Shown piece after piece: positions 48,711 to 61,650 of a DNA stretch of 64,000 nt. The notes under the pieces were generated by a model that did no database searches, was not told where the DNA came from, and worked only from the letters and a program-made list of their open reading frames with translations. Positions within the stretch are counted from its first letter, which is position 1, and each line of letters starts with the position of its first letter. The position numbers and the translations under genes were made by a program. Source of the stretch: Anopheles merus (taxonomy: Eukaryota > Arthropoda > Insecta > Diptera > Culicidae); assembly GCF_017562075.2 (NCBI RefSeq), contig NC_054084.1:31203158-31267157 (forward strand), in the 5' to 3' direction.

Positions 48711-49620
48711 CAGATTATGAATTGTATTCTAATCCATTGGTGATCGGCCACTTTATTTGGACATGGCTTACTTTCCTATCGAGTGTCAGCTGCTTCAAAT
48801 TCCAAATAGGTTACAGGGGTTTTCAGTGGTTCTCACGATTTTAACATCCTTTCTGGACACCGTGTCACGTTATGTCATAATCCTTCCATCAAACAACCAC
48901 AAACAAGACAGGAATGCATCATGTATTGCCACACAGAGTCCAGAAAGTATGTTCAATTCATCAGAACATATAAAAATCCAATTAGCTTTGTGAACCTAGC
49001 TTAGGTGATATGAACAACCAGCTCAGACAAATGATTAAGATATCATCAAGAAACCACCTCAGACTTTTTTATTTGTAATGTAGTCTTCAATTTTTGGAGG
49101 AATATTTCATTAATATTATAAGAAAATGTATGTTTACTGACGATAATTTTTTCAGTGTGAAATGGACAGAAATTAAATGTATTTCTGATTCTATTATATA
49201 CGCGAAACATAAAAGGAGATACATATATCCTGCAGAATAATTAGAGCATGGGCTCCAGAGCTCCAGACTAGAGCATGGAATGCGGACATTCTGGATTTGT
49301 AGATTGTTATATAACATATTTTTTTAGTATTTTTAACATTCATATTAACCTTTTTTTAACTGTTTCAAGGAAATTTAACACATTCTGGATTAATTTGCAG
49401 TGTTAAATATTTTCAATTCAAGCATTGAATGGTCACTCATTACCTAAAAGTAATGCCACCAAGACCCTCATTAGCATCATTTTGATCCAATGATACCCAA
49501 GTACTGAAAATATTGAAGATCCCTGAAATAGAGCCTTACAGGAACAAGAATGGGATGCGGAAATGAAATCTGAGTCAAATGTTGACTTGTTTTTGTCAAT
49601 GATTAGCTAATCATATACTG
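48711..49620. other. AT-rich non-coding DNA; no gene seen
   Basis: Short frames only and no recognisable domain. A small duplication (AGAGCATGG twice and CTCCAGA twice) occurs around 49243-49283. Composition differs clearly from the CA/GA-rich DNA to the left. Confidence 0.5.
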
Positions 49621-49797
49621 ATTGATCGTTAACTCGAACGACTCTATAACATGTCCGTCATGGGTTCAAGCCTAGAATGGACTGTCCCCCCGTAGCAAGG
49701 ATTGACTATCCGGCTGCGTGGTAATGAATTAAGTCTCGAAAGCCTGTATAGGCTGGCATGTCCGCGTAGGATGTTACCCCAAATAGAAGAAGATACA
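49621..49797 (+). mobile_element. SINE200-like tRNA-derived retroposon of Anopheles, 5'-truncated or diverged
   Basis: The stretch from TCGTTAACTCGAACGACTC through CCGTCATGGGTTCAAGCC, GATTGACTATCCGGCT, AAGTCTCGAAAGCCTGTATA and GGCTGGCATGTCCGCGTAGG closely follows the SINE200 family as I recall it, with an AAG-rich tail. The polymerase III B box is GGTTCAAGCC at 49663-49672. The tRNA-like 5' end with the A box is not evident, so the copy is truncated or diverged. No target-site duplication could be defined. Family name is from memory. Confidence 0.75.
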
Positions 49798-52570
49798 GAT
49801 TGATGTCTGCTAATATCTAAGTAAAACTATCTGTAAGATTTCCAACATGCTGGAATCATGGAGACGTCATCAATTACAAAATAAGCAGATTGATTGCTTG
49901 TAATTTGTTACACTTTTTAATACTTAAAACCGCGACGTATGAATATTGCTAAATGTACACTATTTTGCAGCATTTAAAAAGATAGCTGAATCAATTCAAC
50001 CATTACACTTATGCTGACAAAAGCTATCATCATTTACGAGCCTGTGAAAATCTGTTTCACTCCCCTTGTGTTTGCATGCAAACCGGTGCCACGGAACGCC
50101 ACAGGTGCAGGTTTCGCACGCTGCAGCAAAGGTTATCGCCGAAAGGCCGCCCTTCTAATGCGGAAGAGATTATTCGCACACCAGCACACACACACACATA
50201 GAACGTGTGGACGACGGCCATCGTGAGTTTTACTACTGTCAGAAGGCACGGGATTACTTCAATTGAAGATGAGCAGATTACCGTTTTTCTTTTCGCGTAA
50301 GCCACTGCCGCCGGTCCCTGTTACATCACACGCCGGTCGCTTCTAGGGCTGAGGTGCAGCGAGACGACGCTTATCAACGTTGCTGCTGTTCGGGGTTTGC
50401 ATCGTTGCTCCAGTTTTTTTTTTTGTGTAGTTGCTTATTGCTACTGCTAGTTACATCCACATCGCCATAGTGTCGTAAGGCTTTGGGCGCTTATTTTGTG
50501 CCGGCCACTTTTACCCGGCGGGAAGCAGCAACAAGTCATCGGTGAAGCAGCGTTTTGTGGGAAAATTTCTCACCGTTCTTGCTTAACCGAACCGGGAGAT
50601 GGGTAGATTGGGGATGGGCACCGTAACTGAAAGGAAGCTCATCTCCCAAACCAACCGACCCAGTGCTATTGTGGGTCGATTCTTCGCATCTTTGGAAGCA
50701 CATTGCTCTACTCCCCGCTTTTTCCCGCGATGACATCATCCCGCGGTCGAAAGCATTTGAAGACAACAACGGCAAGCGAAAAAAAAAAATGGGAACGGGA
50801 AACGAAAATGAAATTAGTATTGCGCAGGTGGTGAGAGTAAAGCTGCAAAAAAATGCTACACATTCCCCTCTCCCCAGCTCCCAAATTGGCCCAAATTTGC
50901 ATTTCTTCACCGTGGCAAGCGACACGCCGCGGTGATCTTTTCTGTCTGGCTGCGCTGGAAAATAGTGCGATGAAAATGCGTCTTGCTGCTGGTGCTATCC
51001 GATCTTGCACCGGCGCTGCTAGTGTTACATCATTGGTAAATAGCAACAGCAATTACCGTTTTTGGCGCGAGGGAACGGATGGTATAAGAGACGAACCGCG
51101 AGGAAAAAAAATCGTAGCTGAAAAGCGAATTGAAATGAAGCACGAACAAAAGGCACACGCTCGCGAATGATCTACTAACAAAGTCTCGCTCAGCTGTAGC
51201 TTCTTTTCGCACCTATCTTCTTTCTATCGCTTGATCGCGCAAAAGTGTATCACTGGAGCGGAGTCGGCGTTGTGTTGCTGTCTTCCTTATAGTGTGCGGG
51301 TGATTTTTGGCGGGATGAGGAAAGCTCGTAGTCGATCTAATCAGACAAATGATATCGGACAATTCCTTTGGGAAATGTCATCAAACGGGTGGAATGATTT
51401 GGATGCTATGTGCGGTATTGTTTTCTTTGATGGTATTATTGTAGGAGATCTTGCACCCGGATTTTCAATTTGTGGCAGGCTCATCCGCTGATAAAGCATC
51501 CGATTGAGGTGCAATGTTGATGGCGACTACCTCAAGGTTATTAATGACTAGGATTGCTGATATGTCGAGATTCCCGAAGTTGTGAGGGCATTTGTTCCTA
51601 CTATATACTTCATAAAATGTTGAGATTCAGGAGACTTTAATTATTTGTAAAAGCCGAGATAAATTGCACATTACGCCTATCCATGTAGTCTTCTGGGGTC
51701 ATCCTGAAGTATTCGACATGAGGATGTAACAGCTCTCGATGTCTTTCAACGAAGCAATATACGAGCGAAGGAGCATGCTGAAGATCCTGTAAGAACTCTG
51801 AAGGATCTTGTCGCATCTGAGAGGATCCTTTCGGAACCGAGTAGGATCCTTCCCAGATCGGCTTCTATGTTAAAAAGGCTTCGATTTCGTTCACATACTC
51901 GGGTCTGAAAAGGATGGATCGTTAATTTAATGACTAGTGAAATATTCCTCATCACATGAATACAACATACAACTTCTTGAATTTGACTCGAATTACAAGC
52001 AACTGAGAATATTTTGCATGTCTTCGTTTTCCTTTCATCATTTTGTTTTCCTCTTTTTTAGTGACAACTTAGTGAAGTATACCCTGAGTAGGACAATGTC
52101 AAGGGGAAGATGCTTCTCAAAAAAGAATACTTTATTAAACATTAGAAACTAGATTTATGATATTTTACTGATGCATTTGCAACCGATTTGCTCAAAGAGT
52201 AATTGCAAATAACTAACCAACAACACCTCTATTAAAAGATCTCACTTGAAAATTCTACGCAAACATTCCAACCCCTCACCCCTTGTGTTCAATAGCTTTA
52301 CAGGCTATAATTTCCTTTCAAATCTGTCTGCGCTTATCGCATCGGATGGGTACGTCAAGACATGAATCGCCCTAAATTCACTGGTCGTATAATTAATAAA
52401 ACGATAAACCTGCCCTGCCTCCGATAACGGATGTGCTGAAGTTCAGGCACTCAATAAAGCACCTGTTCAAAGGTCATGATGGTCACTACCTGTTCCTGAG
52501 CCGAGCCGTTCGATTCTGGGATGTTAGTCGCACCCTGACCGCGTAAACAAATCATTCCATCATTCAGGAC
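49798..52570. other. AT-rich and mixed non-coding DNA; no gene seen
   Basis: No frame with a recognisable domain. Runs of GCTGCTG-type sequence occur near 50370-50460 and 50980-51050, and a degenerate tandem repeat at 51778-51858. It may be intergenic or intronic to a plus-strand gene starting near 48 kb. Confidence 0.45.
51778..51858. repeat. Degenerate tandem repeat, four units of 19-21 bp
   Basis: Units start at 51778, 51798, 51817 and 51838 and share a CTGAaGGATCcTt-like core (GATCCTGT, GATCTTGT, GATCCTTT, GATCCTTC). Units three and four are the most alike. Origin unknown. Confidence 0.55.
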
Positions 52571-52594
52571 AGAGAGAGAGAGAGAGAGAGAGAG
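52571..52594. repeat. GA microsatellite
   Basis: Twelve AG units, the only long dinucleotide run to the right of 48.65 kb. Confidence 0.85.
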
Positions 52595-55017
52595 CAGAAA
52601 CGGCTGGGCGAAAGTACACAGGCTGTGTTACTGCGAACGTGCTGCAATCCGAACGAGACGCAATCGAAGCAGGAAAAGAACTCCGGTCCCCACCAGCAGT
52701 ACATTGCATGGGGGCGGGAGCCGGGGCCCGCAATACTCTTACGTGCGGATCTGGGTTATGCAGTTATGCAATTCTCCTCGCCCCGCACCACCACACAAAA
52801 CTCTCCCGAGTGGCCGGGTGAAAGTGAGTGGAGATGGAAGAATGTAAGTAGCTGGAGGGCGTCCGAGTTTGTGCCAAGATGTGCGTAATGAAGTCAGGCA
52901 TAATTTATACACGTTCTTACCTGACGGTTTCCTCCCCCTCCAGCATACCCATCTCACCTGTGGGACGCATCATCGCTAACGTAACGCACCGATGAAAGCA
53001 ACGATCGGGCGGGTTTGCTGACGATCGTACCTACCACACCACCGCCCCCAGGGCGGTGTGCGAATTTTGTGGTGCGCAAAAACGCCATACCCAAACACCG
53101 GCTGAGATGGTGGTCGGCTGTCCCACTGCGTGAAAACTGCGGAAGGTGGTGAAAGAAGAAAGTCAAACCACAGCCAACAGGGCAGCGCAACCAGGGAGCG
53201 CGTATTCGCTGGAAAAGCCGGTCGCGCTGCATAACTCGCGCGGTTCGGTTTGGTTTGCATTGGTGCGAAGGAAAACCTTACACCCGGGCGTGGCGTGAGG
53301 TGTTTCATGCTCTGGTGCCGCCCGCAAATGCACCTGTCCTGCCACCGCTCACCCCGCACTCTGTTCTGTTGGAGAATGAAGCTACGGGGTTGGCATAATC
53401 GAGAGGCACCATTTTTCACCACAACTCCACTTCTGTGATGTCGGGGTCTTCGTTACATCGTGCGATGCTATCGATGGCGTATCATTGGGTGCTTGGAGGG
53501 AAAATGTTACCCCCGAAGTGACGGAAGTTTTGTGCCCGTACCTTAAGAATTTCAGCAACGCGTAACACTGGGTGTGCAAGATCTGCAGAAGCCAACGTTG
53601 TTTGTTGTTTCTTGTCAAACTTCTTAAACACACAAACAAATGAATTCAGCTTTCTTTCACCGCAAAACCTCCCAGCTAACACAGGGAGATTCAGCCAAAC
53701 AATGCGAAGAAGATCAAGCCCCGTCCGTCCCAGTAATAAGTCACCGAGCTGGTGAAAAACAACATTAGACTGATAAAGTACCTCCCTGGGGGCTGCACGT
53801 GCGGCCGATTTCAATTGTATTGGGCGGAGAATCGGTTTTCTCCCGACCCTTTATCTTTCTTCGGCTCTGCTTACGGTCAGGTGAAAGATACGGACCAACC
53901 GGGCAGCTTGGCATTTGCTCCCGAAAGTCCCTTGGCTAGGTTCCAAAATCGCGGTACGGCAACACCTAGGAAGTCTGGCGTTGATAAGCCCCGACTGGAC
54001 GATAATAAGACATGCTCATACAGTTTCCTCCGTTGTTTTTGGACATTTTGGAGGTAACATATCGCTGATCGGGTTGGAGCATTGTTGCTGCGGTAAAAGG
54101 CCCGCGCGTGTACAAAGGTACCCCAACTCCAAAGAAGAGGACCTATCAGTATCCGCCTGCCAGAGGTACCAATCCGTCTGAGATATCGGGCGCTATTTTA
54201 GGCTTCGATCCCCCTAGTCCGATTTGTACATCCGGACGCACCGAGCGGTGTGTGGCGTTGATGTCTGCGCAGTTTCGGTATTTCCCCACAATATCCAGTT
54301 CCGCTCGTGACGTCCCCGGCCAGGCAATAAAAGCCACCACTTAGGCTAAGTACCGCACTGGCCGAACGCGTCAATTGGCATTGCGAATCTTATCGGCCCT
54401 CGGGGATGGTGCTGCGTTGAAGATAACGCGATGATTTGGCAGATAGATTGCAGGTTTGGGACGTTCAGGTCCCGGAGGCGGCTGAGTACCTAGCTTATCG
54501 CGATGGTGGTCCGCTTAAGCTCCCGGATGGTACCCGATCGGTAGCGTATTTGTGAGGGGCAAAAGAGGCAAAAAAAGGTTGCGCTATCGATGTGTTTTTG
54601 CTAGTGTACCAAAAAGCTAAAAGGGGTAAGGGATGACCTGCAATTCCGGTGTGATAAGCTCGCTTGTTGGAGGTGACGCATCTTTGCTAGGGCATTCAAT
54701 TTGTGTTTGGAGACATTGGATACGATCGAAAAGGTTGAAGTAATCTACACAAGATCATCCTTTTCTGGGAAAAAGCAGGCAACCACCGTGTCACGTAATG
54801 ATCTTCCGTCATACATCTCAGTGAAATAGAGCAATTGGATGAAAAATTGGATATTAACGGCAATCTCGTTCAAAATCCTTACGAAAACGTGCGAAAACTT
54901 GAGAGCGCACCTCGAGACGGCCCCAATTGGCAGCACCGTGGGCCTGTTCAGTTGGCTCGTTGGCCTACTGTCTTCCGGTTGGGTGTACATAGATTGGGTC
55001 TTCATGTAATCTCGTAA
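52595..55017. other. Mixed-composition DNA, no supported gene
   Basis: Moderate GC, few simple repeats. Minus-strand consensus donors CAG|GTAAGA (GT at 52920-52919) and CAG|GTGAGA (near 52960) occur, and short stop-free stretches appear on both strands around 53.7-54.6 kb, but none shows a recognisable domain or a consistent exon structure. Frames change repeatedly, which would suit decayed coding sequence or chance. Confidence 0.35.
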
Positions 55018-55275
55018 GAATTATGGCCTGTTCCCTTTGGCCGAGCCGAACTTACCGATCGAGCCGTCCGATCGAGTAATCGTGAGCCCCAGCAAAGCAA
55101 CCTGCAACCGTATTCGGTGGCCCCTTCACACCCGTTCCACACGCGGTTGTATAATCCTCCCAGGCCCGCATTAAGACCTTTCCAACGACCGATCGGTAAC
55201 GGATCGGGCGGACTTTACGGTGGCAGTGGCAGCTCCTACGCCTTACATGCCGCAGGCCGCAGCCCTCTCCATTAG
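55018..55275 (+). other. ATG-less open frame with coding-like composition (possible exon or remnant)
   Basis: Between TAA (55015-55017) and TAG (55273-55275) there are 85 sense codons without ATG. The translation is Pro/Ser/Gly/Tyr-rich (SVAPSHPFHTRLYNPPRPAL, then GSGGLYGGSGSSYALHAAGR), unlike the random-looking frames nearby. The only upstream acceptor candidates are weak. On the minus strand a GTAAGT donor lies at 55053-55048. It could be a terminal exon, a pseudogene piece or coincidence. Confidence 0.2.
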
Positions 55276-58200
55276 CATTCCTTTAGCGCCGGGGAAGTAG
55301 GTGAAAGAAAAACCCCGGCCCGGTTCTCGATCTCGCCACCAACCGTTTGGCCCGTTGGTGGCGACTTCGTCCACTTCCACGCGCAGCGGATTGGAACTCG
55401 TTTGGTGATCCAATCACCAGTTGCGGCAGGTAGCACAGGTGGCACCGCACCGCACCCGGCTTGCACGCAGTTGGGTAACCGACCTAACCCACACGAGAGT
55501 GTAGATTTTCGCTCACCAGTCGCTGCACGCCGGCGCGCATCTGGAAATGTGCGATGCGAGAGGGAAATGAGGAAGTTATGGTTTGGTAATCGTACAGCAT
55601 ATGAAAGATTACGTTTTGGCTTTACGCTCTACGTGTGGCTGCGACGTCTGTGTAGCAGCACGAGTGTGAGGTAATGCTCACTGGCAGTGCGACTATTTGC
55701 GACTCTGAGGATCTTCTAATTTCCTGGCTTGTCTGGAAGAGAATGCATCTCCCAAAAGGTCATCCACAGAGAGTGGGAGAAAGGGTAAGATGTGGCTTGA
55801 AGGTTCCTGGAAATGCAACGACGTCTTCTGCAACCGCAACACCTCCACATGGCTTTCGGTTTTGCTTCTTGGTCTGGTTACTTAACCGTACGTACCTTCC
55901 CGGTATGATGCCATCGGACGAGGATCAATAGTATTTTGTGCCTGCCGAGCTGTGCTGTGTACCTCAGTAACTCGTTGCAACAGAAACCGGAGGATCTCCT
56001 GGTTGCTCAGGAGTTTAGACGATCGTTTGACCTAAAAAAAAGGCAACCCCCTCAGAGAGTCTCTTTGTCCGGGTGGCCCGAAGATTACGACTTACTGCTG
56101 ACTCCGGATTAAATAAAGGGGGAATTGCAATTCTACGACTCGATCCATTGCCACCGCGCCAGGCGTCGTTGTGCAATCGGTCTTACCACACACACACACA
56201 CCAACCTTCTCCCTTTCAGAGCAGAGGCCGTGTGGAAAGAATGAATAAATCTTCGTGCTTCATCCATTTCCTGGTTTCCAGACATTTACATCGCGCCACC
56301 GAGAGAGTGAGAGAGCGAACCAAAGACAAGAGTGCGATCAACATGGCATGGCGCGTGAAGGAGATTGGTCGGAGGCGATTTCTGTACACCTCACCGGTGA
56401 TTCCTGTGTCCGCTCGCGTGTCTCTGGCCAATCTGCCGTGCGGTGAAGCTGCGCGAATAAAAGTGAAAGTTCACGGGCTAGCGCCGACGAACCGTTTGGT
56501 GGAAGTTGGTCGTGTCTGTTGGGAGCAGCTGTGTTGGTCTCTGCCGTTGAAGTTCCAGGTCCGCGCACTATAGCCTAGATTGAGTTGCGCTGCGGGCTGT
56601 TGCTGGTGAGTCGAGGAGCAACTAGGGGGAATTGAAATGGCACGGGAATGGCAACAGAAACGAAATGATGTCAATAGGCTTCGGACAGGCTGGGGTTGGC
56701 TGACTTTTGTCTAACGATCGACGTCACGTGGCAGCGAATGGTTTGCTACGCCAGCAGTGCCCAGCTGTCCCTACCGTCGATCGTTCCGGTTTCGATACGA
56801 TCTTACATTTTTCACACTTTGGAGTTGGCGCTGGCAAGAGAGCAAGAAAGGTTGCCGAATGAAGTATGTATTGGGAAGTCTGTGCCGAAATCGAACATGA
56901 CGGGAAATGATTAGAATAAAACCGCCAACTAACTAACGCCCCGAATTAGGCGACCCGCAATGACAGTGGATTAGTCGTTAGTTCCCGGTTAGCCTTTGGA
57001 TTCACGTGACGGGGATAGCAAATCTTCAACAAAAACTGCAACATCACTCCGCTCACTGTGCCACCGAGATCTTGGGCGATCATGGATGGCTGGTGAGGTT
57101 TCGGAGCGTTCACGCGCGCGCCCGTGTGACATAATAATATTTCGAGCGGCGTGCGCGTGTCCGTCCCAGTTCCCCTCCACCAAGCACTCAGCCACTCAGA
57201 AAACCGGGTCGGAAAGCAGGTCTATTGGGTGAAGCGTGTGCTTTTCTTCTGCGCTTTACTTTCATCTGCTTCCTTCGCTTTCGCGCCAGCTTGCAGTCTA
57301 GTTCGATTCGGAGCTCCGACTCCGAGGGACAATTATGTAACGATCAAATCGCTTATTTGTATTACAATTCATCTTTCGATGTCGGCCAGCGGGTGTTTCG
57401 GGCTCGGGTCGGCCATCAGCAAATGGGAAGTGCGGTGGCCTGTGCGGTTTGCCTATTTTCCATTTCAAATGACTTCGGTGCGTCACTTAGCCGCGATTTT
57501 CGTTCGGTCGAGTGGGCCCGCTGGGGGAGTGGGGAGAGGTTCGAAACGAGCCAGGCTCTTGAGAGCACGACAAGTTTGCCAGTTTTGACAGTCGTTTGGA
57601 GTGGTGCATTTTTCGTGTGCGCGCACTGTTCCGCATTTTTGGGATGAAAATTGGTAGCTTTTCTCTCCCGCTCTCTCTTTCTCTCTCTCTCTTGCTTGTG
57701 TCCTCTACTTCAGCGCTCCAGTGCAGTTGGTGATCGCGCATTGCCATTGCCGAATTGTGTTGTTTTGCCGTTGTCTTTCTCTCCCGAAAAAAAAAAATTA
57801 CGCAATCGGCATGAATTTCAAACAATCTCACAGTGCACAAACGGCAATGGTTGGACCACCGCATGACGGCATGGTGGGTAAGGGTGGAGCGCCATTTTAC
57901 TGGGTCGGTTACGCTCACTGGGAAGTGTCGGATTCGGGCAATTACTTTCAAGTCGGTACAAATCGGTTACGATAGGTGGTCGCCGCCGCACGCTACAGTA
58001 GCCAGACGAGAGGTTCGATTTTTGGAACATATTCCGTTTTTTTTTCTTCTGATTCGTTGATGTCACTGTTGATGTTGTCTGGGCCAGCTTTTACACGGGT
58101 TGGCAATTTTCGTTACCTCTCACCGGTTCGTGCGCTTATCCAAACGGAGACACAAATGTGCGTAACGCAGCGCGAAGCAATTGAAGCCATCGGGTCCCAT

Positions 58201-58330
58201 TTACCTGGGAGGACATTCCGGTGTGTGTCATCGTTACGCACCTTTCGGTCCCGATGCGGAAGGTTTATCGGAACGGTGAGCGATTGCGCGTATGTTGTTA
58301 CACCAGTGTTTGTCTGTAGTGTTTGGATGT
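55276..58330. other. Mixed-composition DNA, no supported gene
   Basis: Contains several frames of 60-166 codons on both strands (for example 56073-56573 and 57151-57588 on the plus strand), none with a recognisable domain or compositional bias, and overlapping frames on the opposite strand are equally long. CT-rich tract at about 57660-57690. Confidence 0.4.
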
Positions 58331-59220
58331 GTTGAGCATATGTGATGGAGATAAGGGATGCACATATTTTTCGAGTTGATTTTAGAGAGAAACATGGTCA
58401 TATGTATGAATATCTTAAGTATTGTGGATGTTGTTACGAGCTACATAATATGGTAGTTGGGCAGTTGAAAACATGGGTTATGATTTGAAAAAAAAGAACA
58501 GTTTAAGACAACTGAAATTCTTTAAATTTCCCTCCAATTGGAATAATGTCTATGGAGGAATGAGTAATGCCTATGAATGGTTCTTTCTACCAAATTGCTG
58601 ATTCTTTTGTTTTTTTTTTTACGAAATCTTAGGCGTAGTTTCTTGGAGTTAAAGTTGTCAATTTGATCTATTGAGTGCCATCAACCATTTTTGGGTGGAA
58701 CTGTGGTTGTTTGACAAATTTATCTATTATCAGTTTGACTTTTTGGTACTTTCTCCAAAGACCAAACTCATACCTGAGCATTTAGAGCTCCAGATACCTT
58801 AAAAGAATTGTGACATTAGAAGTATTATGGCATTTTAATTCAAATTTCTTGGAGGTAATAATCGGAGCAAATATTATATTCCAATGATTATTTTGCATCT
58901 TCTGAACAAGGTGCAAGAGTTAATGTATGCTTGAAAAACCCTTGGGCAATAGCAATTCGTGGAAAATGTAATATTATTGCGAGGTCTTAAGTCTACGTTG
59001 CTGTATTTGTGGTGATGTCTCTGCTCTTTACATGTATCTATGTTCTTTACATATCTTTAAGCTCTGTGAGTAAAACTTCAGAGTAAAGATACTCCATTAA
59101 AGCTGTATATGCGAATCATGAACGCTTATTTTAACAAATGCCCTAAAAAACACTTCCTTTATTATAATAATCTGTGACAGCTTCTACGCTTTAATACCAA
59201 AACATGTTCCCTCAAGATGT
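58331..59220. other. AT-rich non-coding DNA; no gene seen
   Basis: No frame of note. The stretch is AT-rich with poly(T) and poly(A) runs and no recognisable mobile-element termini. Confidence 0.5.
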
Positions 59221-61650
59221 CAAACTAAATTTCCGCACCACAAATCCACCTTGCAAGGATTTACATCACCTCAAAAGACACAGAGAATTCAACGTGATGC
59301 CATCGGCCATCCCAATGCACAATGCACTTTCCGTTGGCGCACCTTTAGTGCACCCCATGAGTGCAACTTAATGGTGCACGAGCGCGGGTGGTGCAACTGT
59401 GGAAATCATTTCACTTTTCACTTGGACCGTGTCGTGTCGGCTGCTTCCTTCCCGCCTTCCGCCATGCCCAAGATCCCGAGCGCGTGGTAGGGATTTGTGA
59501 CTGCGCCGCCGTAACAAACCAGATCGCGCTACGACATCCCTCCCTTGGTCGGCTTAGTCCGGTCCGGTTGGAGTCCGGACGGGTATCGAAAGTGGGTCAG
59601 GCCGGCGGGCGTCTCTCCCCGGTCCTCTCGGCGTCCGAAAGTGGAAAGTGCAGAATTTCTTCCCGCACTGCACTCTGGCGGCACGCGGCTTGGCTCGGTA
59701 ACACGGTCCGTCGGCGCGCATTGGGTTATGTGATGCACACCCGGCACATAACTGGAGGCAGGCGAATACGGCCATACTCGCGCACACCAGCGCGGTTACA
59801 TTCACTTCTTGGTCGGGCGAATTTGGTGGACATAACAGCCTGGTTGCTGGTGCTGCTTTTGGAAGCGGTGAAGTTCCTTTGCAGCTCCGGGGCACCGGGA
59901 GTTCCGATATGAGAGCGAGAGAGATCCGTGACGTGATCCTGCCGAGCGATAGCCCCGTCGTACTGCTGCGGGATCCGGTGCGACTAGCGACGAGTAGCTT
60001 ACATAACAAGCTAAGCTTCGCCTTTCTTGCTCACATTCGCTGGAGATCTGGAAGTTCCATCCCGTGCTGGTTACGACGGTAAATCCAAAGCTGTACCGTA
60101 CGATCGTAACGAAGAACGATCGCTAGAGCTTGGTGTACCTTCTCGGCATGCGGGTCTTCGGCAGCGCCAGCTGGAAGCAAGGAACACCACCATCACTTGC
60201 CCGGGATGACATAACGTTACCCAGGGCACCCAGAAGGGCGCACACCGAACTGCGCGAGACCAGGAAATGAGGCTTCTCCAATAAGGGGCAAGAGTTTCGG
60301 GCGGTGGGGAACGGCCGAATATCGGTCGAACCGGTTTTTGCGGTGTAAAGCAATCGGCTCGTGAAAGGTCTCGGAGGTCTTCCCTTTTGCTTTCCGTTAC
60401 CACAGCGTCCCCCCATCGAGTGGTAGTAGTGGGTTGGGGGAGGGACAACCAATGCACCAACCAATGGTGTTTGACGGTTCAAAAATTGATTGTGTAAGAG
60501 GAAGAAAGAACCTAACGGCCTGCTATGGGAATGGATATAGCTAGAGGTAGCAGTGGAAGGTACCTCGAAGGTACGTCCGAGATCGGTAAAAGTTGTCTAT
60601 CGATACTTTCATTCTCGTAATTGTGTGTACCGGTCAGGCTCTTCTCGGCCGCGGTCCACCATGATCGACAAAACGATCCCGGCTTGGAATCGGTCCGTGG
60701 AAGAATTTATGTAAAATTATGCATAATTATCGCTAATTATGTGTGCTTCGGTTCGTTTGCTTCCAAGTGCTCGGGCCCCCAAAGAGATGTTCTGTTGTCT
60801 TCCTGAGGTGGAGTATTGGGGGGCCAACTACTTTTTGAGGAGCATAATATTCTTCGCCCGTTTAAGATCCCGAACGGCGGTAGGAAATTGTTGCGCTGCC
60901 GTCAGCCATCTCGCGCCACCTGGTGAAGGCTTTCTTCGACCCGATCATGCTGGGGAAGAAGATGCACCAAAGGTAGCTCCCGGTAGCGCGCAATATAACG
61001 CGCTTGTGTGTGTGTGTATGGTGTGCAATTATCGATTAGGCTTAACCTTGATCGTGAGAGTGCGAATGCGCGAGCGAAGGTATTCCGCGGGTGCCCATCT
61101 TTTCGGGCGCCATTTCACTGGCCAGATCGAAACTGGTTGTACTACGGTGGAAAGGGAGCGCAGCAACACACACGCGCGTCAAACTCAAACTGGGAGGATA
61201 ATTAATCTTCATCGTGCACGGGCGCCTTGCGGGGTCCCTTCCTTACGCGAAAAGGGAGCGCTCTTAGTTTACATAATTTTTACCTTTAAGATAACACAAA
61301 ATTGCTCTTCCCTATAAGAGTAGGCGCATCGCTGGCAGGGCGCGTTCGGTAGGTGAACTATTAGAAGAGAAGCTGCCCCACCTCCCTTGTAAAAGAAAAG
61401 GGTTGGAACCACGAAAGCTTTGCGGCGATTAAACGCCAGTCGAATTGGGCAGGGCGGTAATTGTAGGGTTAGGTTCTGTTTCCCGAAATACATCCACCAT
61501 CGCCTTTTTGGAATCATTTGGGGTTGAGGCTTTTTTTCTAAATATTGGAAAAGAACAAACAGCGCGAAGGTCAACAAACTATCTGGCATTTAAAAGATTC
61601 AATATTCTGGTACGTTTTGGTACGGGCTTGGAGTTTGATTGTTGATCGCG
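59221..61650. other. Mixed-composition DNA, no supported gene
   Basis: The longest frame (59361-59912, 183 codons, plus) has no recognisable domain and is shadowed by a 151-codon frame on the other strand, a pattern expected from GC-balanced random DNA rather than a gene. Confidence 0.4.

Noticed and set aside
59361..59912. Plus-strand frame of 183 codons
   Set aside because: No recognisable domain, and a 151-codon opposite-strand frame overlaps it; open by chance in moderately GC-rich DNA.
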